Origin: Chloroflexota bacterium | Lineage (GTDB): Bacteria > Chloroflexota > Ktedonobacteria > Ktedonobacterales > Ktedonobacteraceae | Assembly (NCBI GenBank): GCA_005879655.1 | Contig: VBJK01000245.1 | Span: forward strand, 1-7,607 | Length of the DNA stretch: 7,607 bases | Direction of reading: 5' to 3' | Shown here: positions 1 to 6,300 of the stretch, piece by piece | Layout of the letters: every line of letters begins with the position of its first letter | How positions within the stretch are numbered: position 1 is the first letter of the stretch | Made by a program: the position numbers and the translations under genes | Notes under the pieces: model-generated | Seen by the model: only the letters and a program-made list of their open reading frames with translations | What the model was told of the DNA's origin: nothing | Database searches by the model: none

Positions 1-116
1 ACAATGGCTACAAGAGACTGTTCATCGACTTCTATACGAACTAACTGTAAATCAGGGGTTTCTGGTAATAAGGTAGGGCTTTTCTTGCGGGTCATGGGGA
101 ACTCTTTCTGACTCAT
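1..116 (-). CDS. ISL3-like transposase, N-terminal part (runs off the left edge)
   Basis: Read on the minus strand, the frame opens at ATG 116-114, with a second in-frame ATG at 95-93, and is still open at base 1. The protein begins MSQKEFPMTRKKSPTLLPE and continues TPDLQLVRIEVDEQSLVAIV. From memory, the TLLP-x-TPDLQL pattern at the very N-terminus is typical of ISL3-family transposases, just before their Cys-rich zinc-binding region; that region and the catalytic domain lie outside the window. Both starts have only weak ribosome-binding sites (GAGAGAAG seven bases before 116; AAAGAG six bases before 95). The second start fits the usual family N-terminus better. Whether the element is intact cannot be judged. 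The ISL3 remnant at 595-700 is on the opposite strand, so it is unlikely to belong to the same copy. Confidence 0.6.
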   Translation of the reverse strand, partial: MSQKEFPMTRKKSPTLLPETPDLQLVRIEVDEQSLVAI

Positions 117-180
117 CTAACTACTTCTCTCGACACTCTCAGTATACCCCATATCTCTCTCTGAAAGCAAAAATAAGCTC

Positions 181-211
181 ATCATTGATTCATCAAAAGT
201 TTGGAAGATCC
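181..211 (-). mobile_element. Candidate outer end of the ISL3-like element
   Basis: Upstream of the partial transposase, the minus strand reads GGATCTTCCAAACTTTTGAT starting at base 211. A terminus that starts with GG and carries TCTT close to the tip fits the general look of ISL3-family ends, and the distance of about 100 bp to the transposase start is reasonable. The opposite end and the 8-bp target duplication cannot be checked because the element leaves the window. This is a guess from position and pattern. Confidence 0.25.
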
Positions 212-414
212 ATGATGCTTGACACATATTGTTAATATTCATTGCGATAAAACTTTGCCCTAGCTAACAACCTGACAGAGAGAGATAGGAGACAGGTACC
301 GTTGAGAGCTGCCTGCCAGCTTGGGACAACTCCAAATGAAGTAAAATATCAAAAAGATCCCTTGGATATCCTTCTGTAGTGCTTTCTGCAATGGTTGTTT
401 CAGCAGGAGTATCT
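212..414. other. Intergenic stretch with no supported gene
   Basis: I see no convincing gene, RNA or terminator between the candidate IS end and the transposase remnant at 415. A minus-strand frame stays open from about 440 down to a TAG at 266-264, but it has no recognisable domain. A perfect TTGACA at 219-224 has no properly spaced -10 box. Confidence 0.5.
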
Positions 415-596
415 ATGCCCAAACGTCGGTATGAGAGCCATGAACCAACTCATGAATGGCAGCAGATTCGTCTGTTGCGGCACCCGACACGGCCCAGATT
501 ACCTATGAGATTATTCGCCCCGTTGTTCTTTGGGGTCAGACGCCAAAGGAGCGGGGAGAAGAAACAGGCATGTCAGCCCGAACGATTTACTACTGT
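415..596 (+). pseudogene. Transposase N-terminal remnant (HTH region, IS481-like?), frameshifted
   Basis: An ATG at 415, five bases after AGGAG (405-409), starts MPKRRYESHEPTHEWQQIRL. That frame loses sense near base 480. The frame starting at 480 picks up APDTAQITYEIIRPVVLWGQ and then TPKERGEETGMSARTIYYC. Joined, they resemble the N-terminus of a helix-turn-helix transposase that I recall as common in Ktedonobacteria: a TPKERxxETGxSxRTIYY recognition-helix region after an xITYEIIRPVVLxG segment. The family name IS481-like is from memory and is tentative. A frameshift near 480 and loss of everything after about residue 60 make this a dead fragment. It ends at an abrupt junction with the ISL3 fragment at 595. 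Its ATG with a good ribosome-binding site could still yield a short aberrant peptide. Confidence 0.5.
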
Positions 597-700
597 GAAT
601 CGCCTCAAATTTTTAAAATCGCCTCAAATTTTTAAAGAGGCAGATGTTTGGCCGTGCTCATCTCGATCTCTTGCGCGTGAAAGTGCTTCATGCCGTCTGA
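595..700 (+). pseudogene. ISL3-type transposase C-terminal remnant, split by a 19-bp duplication
   Basis: From the second copy of the 19-bp repeat (AAT at 617-619), the frame reads NRLKFLKRQ, then MFGRAHLDLLRVKVLHAV and a TGA at 698-700. The pattern VNRLK-x-x-KRQM-[YF]-GRA-x-x-DLLR-x-[RK]-VLHA-stop is the extreme C-terminus of many ISL3-family transposases, as recalled from the family. The first copy begins VNRLKFL from GTG 595-597 and is then thrown out of frame. Removing one 19-bp unit restores an uninterrupted frame from V at 595 to the stop, so the duplication is a disabling mutation inside this fragment. Nothing of the catalytic region remains. The gene at 764 begins only 63 bp downstream, so the IS debris forms its upstream region. 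Confidence 0.6.
598..636 (+). repeat. 19-bp tandem duplication
   Basis: Two adjacent perfect copies of AATCGCCTCAAATTTTTAA occupy 598-616 and 617-635; base 636 also fits the period. Because 19 is not a multiple of three, the duplication shifts the frame of the ISL3 remnant. It looks like replication slippage or a recent duplication, since the copies have not diverged. Confidence 0.9.
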
Positions 701-763
701 CAGCGAGAGAGGTTGCCTCACGAGAGCCGAGGCGAGGTCACGTATGAAAACAAGGATGAGAAA

Positions 764-1546
764 ATGGATGCAACTGTCATTTCAGCCATCATAGCTGCTC
801 TGACTGCTCTAGCGGTTCAGCTTGTGACCCACCGTATTCAGCAGAGCACTGGCAAGAAGCAAGACGAAAAAAGAATCAATGAAGAGTATCTCAATCCACT
901 CCGATTGTACCTTGAGGAAAGCTACTTCCGGATTGCAGAGATCATGCAGAGAGCAGAAGCGGGTGGAGGGAAAAGCGAAGCCTTTTTCCCTGTGAGCAAC
1001 ACTGAGGAATTATCGCACAAGGATGCATCGTGGTTCAACGGTGAAGGTTGCTACTTTATCTCCTCGTGCTATTTCACAGCCTGCTTGTTTGCCACCATAA
1101 AGAAAGTTCGAGATGATGTGCCATATCTCAGACTTCGACAAGGAGATGATACCCAACTCTTGCAGCTTCTCCTCAAGATAAATCTTGGCTTTCTCAAGAA
1201 GGGGGGAGTCTATTATGCTCTTCAGCAGAGCATAGGTGAGCAGATGTACACACGGGCAGAAAAACGCTTGATGACTTACCGAGAGTTCTGTGAAGCCCTT
1301 CAAGATCCTCAAAAGCGTGTCTGGTTTGATCGCTTGCTTCGTTTTTTCCTCGAGACCGGGAAGGGAAGGCACCTGGATCGAGTAAGACACGCCATAGAAG
1401 CGATTTATGCTTCATCCACATTCCTCGATAAAAAGGTTGGTGGGGGTCCGTCTCTCAAGGTACGCCTGCAAGTGGAAGGAATCACTCATCTTACTCAATT
1501 TTCTGCATTACATACCAAGAAGTTAAATCATGGTGAGACACAGTAA
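764..1546 (+). CDS. Membrane-anchored protein of unknown function
   Basis: This gene encodes 260 residues from ATG 764, which has AAGGA at 752-756 seven bases upstream. An in-frame TTG at 713 would add 17 residues, but the added part lies in IS debris and has no good site, so I reject it. Residues 4-21 (TVISAIIAALTALAVQLV) form one hydrophobic segment, followed by a basic and acidic stretch (about 24-41) that should lie in the cytoplasm, so a single N-terminal anchor is likely. The rest looks soluble, mostly helical and without Cys pairs. It includes NEEYLNPLRLYLEESYF (39-55), WFNGEGCYF (90-98), KKVRDDVPYLRLR (113-125) and TYREFCEAL (171-179). The segment 97-112 is also fairly hydrophobic but probably buried. 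I vaguely recall similar unnamed proteins in actinomycetes and Ktedonobacteria, but no function. The coding signal is good and the frame is intact. It points away from the P450, and nothing links it to the PKS. Confidence 0.8.
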   Translation: MDATVISAIIAALTALAVQLVTHRIQQSTGKKQDEKRINEEYLNPLRLYLEESYFRIAEIMQRAEAGGGKSEAFFPVSNTEELSHKDASWFNGEGCYFISSCYFTACLFATIKKVRDDVPYLRLRQGDDTQLLQLLLKINLGFLKKGGVYYALQQSIGEQMYTRAEKRLMTYREFCEALQDPQKRVWFDRLLRFFLETGKGRHLDRVRHAIEAIYASSTFLDKKVGGGPSLKVRLQVEGITHLTQFSALHTKKLNHGETQ

Positions 1547-1945
1547 ATGAAGTAACTATGAGAAATTCATGTTAGTACCAGAGATTTCTTGCTTGTCTCC
1601 TCTTTTTTCTCCAGACATCCATCATACGTTCTTCAAGTAAGCTCTGCCATCCCCAAATATGGGGGAGATCCTGCCAGTCAGTAGCAAAAACACTCTATGG
1701 CCACCTCTGGCAAACAGGTAAGAGATTTGTCTCTCGCTCTCTTGTCACTTCCTTCTTGATGTTCTTCCCTCAACCCTCTGCGATCTGTCCATCTCTCTAT
1801 GAGCCAACCCTTTCTCTCTGAAGATCATGTGGGAGCGTAAGTTGATCGTCTTTTTCTTCTTGATGAGCTTTAATCACCAAATTTGTAACAGAGCCCCGGT
1901 CACACTCTATTCCGCTTACACGAATCGTGAGTACCTCTGAGGCCA
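1547..1945. other. 399-bp gap between convergent genes, with possible gene debris
   Basis: The anchored-protein gene and the P450 gene converge on this stretch. It holds no gene that I recognise. On the minus strand, three overlapping open stretches follow one another in different frames: 1946-1797, 1824-1678 and 1694-1572. The last ends WQDLPHIWGWQSLLEERMMD and then VWRKKRRQARNLWY. This could be a decayed gene downstream of the P450, or chance. No strong terminator is visible for either flanking gene; the hairpins present have stems of four to six base pairs. Confidence 0.4.
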
Positions 1946-1946
1946 T
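1797..1946 (-). CDS. Possible 49-residue ORF overlapping the P450 stop (TAATG)
   Basis: The P450 stop TAA (1948-1946) shares a base with an ATG (1946-1944), giving TAATG, a layout typical of translationally coupled genes. The ORF starts MASEVLTIRVSGIECDRGSV and ends at TAG 1799-1797. I recognise no family. It lacks the Cys pattern of the ferredoxins that often follow bacterial P450 genes (only one Cys, at residue 14). GTGGGA just before the ATG is a weak ribosome-binding site, so expression would depend on re-initiation. It may be a true small protein, the N-terminus of a longer gene broken by frameshift, or chance. The overlap and sensible amino-acid composition are the only evidence. Confidence 0.3.
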   Translation of the reverse strand: MASEVLTIRVSGIECDRGSVTNLVIKAHQEEKDDQLTLPHDLQRERVGS

Positions 1947-3235
1947 TACGTGTCCCACTCAAGCAACAACTGAGTTAAACCATGAAAGCCCAGACTAGGT
2001 ATGTAGCTGAGTTGCTGATCTGGAGTCAGTCGCAGAGAAGGCAGGCGTTGACTGAATTGTTCCAAAACTACCCGAACTGCCAGACGCTCCAGCGAGGCTC
2101 CAATGCAATGGTGAACTCCATATCCAAAACTGAATAAGCGGTTGGCATTCTCACGTCCAGGGCGAAAGGCTTCCGGGTCGTGGAAGCAGGCTGGGTCGTG
2201 GTTGGCCGATGCGGACATCGCTTGCAGAAGAGCGCCAGCCGGGATAGTCTTGCCGCCCATCTCTACCGTTTCAGTAGCTCTGCGGAAGGCACCAAGCCCT
2301 GGAGGGTCCAGGCGCAGTGTCTCCTCCACTACTGCCGGGATGGACTCAGGATCATCCAATAGAGCCAGCCAGCGCGTGCGCTCATGTAAGAGTTGATAGA
2401 AACAGTTGCTCAGAAAGGTGGAGGTTGTGTGCATCCCAGCAACGAGAAAGATGAAAAGAAGAGATGCCGTCTCAGCTATGCTTAACGGCTCTTGATGAGC
2501 CTGAGCTTCCTTAAGCAGGTCGCCAACCAGATCATCTCCCGGCGTTATCCAGTGCTGCTCTGTCAGTGTATAGAAGTAGTTATGGAGTGCCAGAGTGGCC
2601 TGCGCCAGAGGGAACTGCTCTTGAGCAGGCACATCGGCAAAATGCAAAGCCATCATCGCCTTTGACCAGATTTGCAGTTGTTCCAGATCATCAAGGGGGA
2701 TATTGACCAGACACCCAATCACTTGTGCAGAATATGGGTGAGAAAACTGCGTTTGGATATCCACTTGTCCTTTATCTATAAATCCGTCGATGATCTGATC
2801 CGCAAGGGTGCGAATACGGGGTTCGAGATGGGAAATCCTTTGAGGCAAAAACGCCTTGTTGAGGCAGATACGTAGCCGGGTGTGATGCGGCGGATCAACA
2901 GCTACGATCGATGGTACGGCCAGAAGCGGGCTGGTGCCCAGAAGATCACGAACTTCAGGTGTATAGTACCCTTCCCATGGATGCTCATCGACGATGGCGA
3001 AACGGCTATAGTCCTTCAAGATGGTCATCACATCCTCATAACGCGTGACTACCCACAAATTGAAGCGCTCGCTAAAAAACACCGGTTCTTGCTCGCGAGC
3101 TTGCCTGTAGAAATCGTAGGGGTTAGCATTATATGCAGGGCTTAAAGGGTCAAACGCTCGGCTCAGGTCAGAAAAATAGCTTCCATTGGTGCTGTCAGCA
3201 GCGTTTTTTAGTGAGTTTGCTTTAGCTCCGTGCAT
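1946..3235 (-). CDS. Cytochrome P450, complete, divergent from the PKS
   Basis: The product is 429 residues, a normal length for a soluble bacterial class I P450. It has no signal peptide or membrane anchor, so it should act in the cytoplasm with a ferredoxin and reductase supplied elsewhere. Landmarks in order are the C-helix DPPHHTRLR (114-122, heme contacts H118 and R122), the I-helix LVAGMHTTST (264-273), the K-helix ExxR as E305-T-L-R308, and the heme-binding loop FGYGVHHCIG (370-379) with axial Cys377. One feature is odd: the usual acidic residue of the I-helix AGx[ED]T motif is His269, while the adjacent Thr270 is kept, so proton delivery may differ. ATG 3235 has AAAAGGAA seven bases upstream. 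Its position, divergent from a PKS across a shared operator-like region, suggests hydroxylation or epoxidation of the polyketide. The substrate and the CYP family cannot be read from the sequence. Confidence 0.95.
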   Translation of the reverse strand: MHGAKANSLKNAADSTNGSYFSDLSRAFDPLSPAYNANPYDFYRQAREQEPVFFSERFNLWVVTRYEDVMTILKDYSRFAIVDEHPWEGYYTPEVRDLLGTSPLLAVPSIVAVDPPHHTRLRICLNKAFLPQRISHLEPRIRTLADQIIDGFIDKGQVDIQTQFSHPYSAQVIGCLVNIPLDDLEQLQIWSKAMMALHFADVPAQEQFPLAQATLALHNYFYTLTEQHWITPGDDLVGDLLKEAQAHQEPLSIAETASLLFIFLVAGMHTTSTFLSNCFYQLLHERTRWLALLDDPESIPAVVEETLRLDPPGLGAFRRATETVEMGGKTIPAGALLQAMSASANHDPACFHDPEAFRPGRENANRLFSFGYGVHHCIGASLERLAVRVVLEQFSQRLPSLRLTPDQQLSYIPSLGFHGLTQLLLEWDT

Positions 3236-3285
3236 ATACTAATTCCTTTTCTTAATACGATCTTGAAAAAACTTTACTTTCATCT

Positions 3286-3315
3286 TTGACCTCTATATGA
3301 TAATTATCGTATATT
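3286..3315 (+). promoter_or_regulatory. Candidate promoter for the PKS gene
   Basis: TTGACC (3286-3291, five of six to the -35 consensus) and TATATT (3310-3315, five of six to the -10 consensus) are separated by 18 bp. Transcription would start near 3322 and give a leader of about 70 bases before the ATG at 3394. The spacer holds the palindrome at 3294-3313. Prediction by consensus only. Confidence 0.5.
3294..3313. promoter_or_regulatory. Candidate operator: 20-bp imperfect palindrome
   Basis: TATATGATAA is followed directly by TTATCGTATA. Nine of ten arm positions pair, and the exception is T3298 opposite G3309. The site fills the spacer of the forward promoter candidate, runs four bases into its -10 box, and covers the -10 box of the reverse one. 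A homodimeric regulator of the TetR or MarR kind would fit the size and symmetry, but no regulator gene is in the window. Confidence 0.5.
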
Positions 3316-3331
3316 ACAGACAAAAATGCAA
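3303..3331 (-). promoter_or_regulatory. Candidate promoter for the P450 gene
   Basis: On the minus strand, TTGCAT (3331-3326, only three of six to the -35 consensus) lies 17 bp before GATAAT (3308-3303, five of six to the -10 consensus). The -10 box sits in the right half of the palindrome. The leader to the ATG at 3235 would be about 60 bases. The -35 is weak, so this is less certain than the forward promoter. Confidence 0.35.
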
Positions 3332-3380
3332 TACATGACACCGCAATGACATTAGTCGTTGCTTGGAAGCTGTTATTCAT

Positions 3381-3387
3381 AAGGAAG
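3381..3387 (+). promoter_or_regulatory. Ribosome-binding site of the PKS gene
   Basis: AAGGAAG lies six bases before ATG 3394. This settles the start: no other in-frame start near it has a comparable site, and the conserved KS fold begins about 43 residues later. Confidence 0.75.
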
Positions 3388-3393
3388 ATTTTG

Positions 3394-6300
3394 ATGAAAC
3401 AGGAATCTGATGACGTTCATTTCTTGAGAGAAGATACCGTTGACTCTGATAATAAAACGCCTACAATTCTTAAAGAAAGCTCTAATGACCATGAGATGTC
3501 TAGAGAAAGACGGAGTTCAGATGTTGCCATCATAGGTATGTCAGGAAGATTTGCTGGTTCTGCAAGCCTTGAGGCTTTCTGGTCTCATCTGCAAGCTGGG
3601 GAGAGTTGTGTCGGGCCAATTCGCCGTGAAGGTTGGCAGACAGGTACCCTTTTAGACTCCGAGTCTGCGTATACGTCTCTCATGGGATGGGGAGGGATGT
3701 TAGAGCATATTGACCGGTTCGATCCGTTATTTTTCAACATTTCACCACTTGAAGCAATAAATATGGACCCACAACAGCATCTCTTTCTAGAAGAGGCGTA
3801 TAAATCATTTGAAGATGCAGGGTACTCCTCTGAACAGTTAGCAGAGAAAAAAGTCGGTGTGTTTGTGGGAGCAAGGGCTGGAGATTATAAAGAACAAGTC
3901 CTTCTCCGCAGGGAAGGGGCCTCACTCCTGTCTGATAGCAATGCACACCTCTTTCTAGGCAATGATATGGCTGTTCTTGCTGCAAGGATCTCATATTTCT
4001 TGAATTGTAAGGGACCAAGCTTAGCCATTGATACGGCTTCTTCCTCTTCTCTGGTTGCCATCCACTTGGCTTGTGAAAGTATCCGCACAGGGGAATCAGA
4101 AATGGCCTTAGCAGGTGGGGTCTTTGTTATGAGCTCACCCCAATACGCTATAATGGCAGCAAAAATACACATGCTTTCACCGGATGGCAAATGCAAACCC
4201 TTTGATAAGAATGCCAATGGGATTGTCCTTGGAGAAGGTGTTGGGGCTCTCGTCCTCAAGCCGTTAGAAGCTGCTATTGAAGACGGGGACCATATTTACG
4301 GAGTGATTAAAGGATCTGCCATCAATCAAGATGGAAAAACTGTTGGCATGATGGCTCCCAGTCTGCTTTCACAAAAAGCCTTGCTCGTCTCTCTGTATAA
4401 AAAGGCTGCCGTTAACCCAGAAACGGTCAGCTATATTGAAGCTCATGGAACCGGATCAAAGCTCGGTGATCCTATTGAGGCGCGAGCGTTAACGGATGCT
4501 TTTCGCATATTTACTCAAAAAAAACAATTTTGTGCCATTGGATCACATAAATCGAACATTGGTCATACAGTTATGGCCGCTGGCATGGCTAGCGTTTTTA
4601 AAATCTTGCTGGCGATGAAATACCAGCAAATCCCTCCTACTATTGACGTTGAGGATGTCAGTCCGCAGATCGATTTTGATAATAGCCCATTTTTCATCAA
4701 CACAAGGCTGAGAGAATGGAAACGTTGTGATGGGAGTCCGAGACGCGCAGGTGTCAGCTCATTTGGTTTGAGCGGAACCAATTGCCACATCATTCTTGAG
4801 GAATCTCCTCTGAATAAGAAGATGACAGACGAACAAGGGAAACCTTATTACTTCTTCCCATTATCCGCAAAGACAAAAGCCTCCCTCTTGCAAAAAGTCG
4901 GAGATCTGATCACTTGGTTGGAAAAGGAAGGAGAAAAGTATGCAGTCGAAGACATTTCTTATACATTAGTCCAAGGCCGCAGTCATTTTTCTGTTCGATC
5001 GGCGGTAGTGGCAAGAGATACTAATGAACTTGAACAATATCTCAGAGCAATCATGAGTGGAGGTCAACCTGACCTGCAGGACTGTAGGGACAGTGTGAGG
5101 CTCCTGTCCAACGGCTACCCTGTGGGAAATGAGAGAAACCATTCTCCAGATACAGAGTCACTCTTACAAAAATATGCTGCCTGGCTGCTGCAAAACTTGC
5201 AGAGAAACGCTCCTCTTGATCAAGAAGATTATAAGAGAAATTTAGTAGCTTTAGCAGATTTATATATAAATGGATATAACTTGGACTGGAATATATTATT
5301 TAAAAATGGTAAATATTGCCGTGTTACATTGCCAACATATCCATTTATGGGAGAAACTTACTGGATAACGGAAACTCCGAGAGACCAGAGCCAGAATTTA
5401 TTGAAAGGCTATGCAGGAACGCTACCTGATACGACCGATTTTGGTCACGAGCATGGGCAAGAGCAAGTGACCAGTAACGAGTTGCAGGACAGGGACAAGC
5501 TACAAGCTTTCGATGGGATCCTTATAGATAGGCTACGCAAGGCGCTCTCGCACAGCATTTCTAACCTGCTCAAAGTCCCGGTTGAGAAGATTGATGCCCA
5601 GACTCCACTCTCGGAGTATGGCTTTGATTCGATCACCTTCACACAATTAGCCAATCGTCTCAATCATACATATCAACTTCATCTGACTCCCCCACTCTTT
5701 TATGAGTATTCAACTCTAGAGTGTCTTGCCCAGTATCTACACACAACCTATGCGCATGTTCTCGCCCCTCATTTCATCGCAACTTCTCCTACAGCCCTGC
5801 GGGCAACGCGAGACGAGGTATCGCTTTCCATCGGTGCTCGTAGGGTCCCTCAACCAATCGCTAAGACAACCTCCATTCCCATTCACCTTGCTCCTGCGTC
5901 CATGCACCCATCACAGCGAAGCACACCAGCGGCATCCCCTATCGCTATCATAGGTATGAGTGGCAGTTTCCCCCAAGCCGGAGATGTGCAGAGCTTGTGG
6001 AGCAATCTGCTCGCTGGTCGTGACTGCATTGAAGAAATCCCTCCCTCGCGTTGGGATTGGCAGAGCTATTTCGGCGACCCCGCTACTGAGGTGAATAAGA
6101 CCAATATTAAATGGGCCGGGATACTAGAGGGGGTTGAGCAGTTTGACCCTCTGTTCTTTGGCATTTCTCCCCGCGAAGCCGAACAGATGGACCCCCAGCA
6201 ACGCCTGCTGATGATGCATGTCTGGAAGGCTATTGAGGATGCCGGGTACGCTGCATCAAGCCTCTCTGGAACTCATACTGCCTTATTTGTGGGCACAACT

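Noticed and set aside
219..251. Perfect TTGACA at 219-224 as a promoter
   Set aside because: TAATAT at 233 is only 8 bp away and GATAAA at 246 is 21 bp away; neither gives an acceptable spacer.
264..440. Minus-strand frame ending at TAG 266-264, with a stretch like PRDLFDILLHLELSQAGRQL
   Set aside because: Composition is plausible but there is no start with a ribosome-binding site and no recognised family, so it is not listed as a gene.
715..733. GCCTC/GAGGC inverted repeat before the anchored-protein gene
   Set aside because: Five pairs with a nine-base loop is within chance, and its position suggests no clear function.
1010..1421. Minus-strand open frames opposite the anchored-protein gene
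   Set aside because: They lie wholly within the better-supported plus-strand gene and show no domain or start signal.
1561..1608. AGAAAT/ATTTCT hairpin followed by a T-rich run as a terminator
   Set aside because: The stem is six AT-rich pairs with a 17-base loop, and the T-run is too distant.
1651..1664. CCCC-AAATAT-GGGG hairpin as a terminator
   Set aside because: The stem is only four or five pairs and no T-run follows on either strand.
2142..3145. Plus-strand open frames inside the P450 gene
   Set aside because: They are antisense shadows of a P450 whose motifs are all present on the minus strand.
3294..3316. Palindrome as a Fur box
   Set aside because: It shares GATAAT-like pieces but not the 19-bp Fur consensus layout, and neither neighbour is an iron gene.
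3335..3351. Direct repeat ATGACA at 3335-3340 and 3346-3351, 11 bp apart
   Set aside because: The spacing would place both on one helix face, but six bases twice is too short to claim a binding site.
3520..4803. KS1 as the free decarboxylating KS of a beta-branching (HMG synthase) cassette
   Set aside because: It is fused in cis to an ACP and a second KS, the ACP lacks the beta-branching Trp, and no HMG synthase or enoyl-CoA hydratase gene is in the window.
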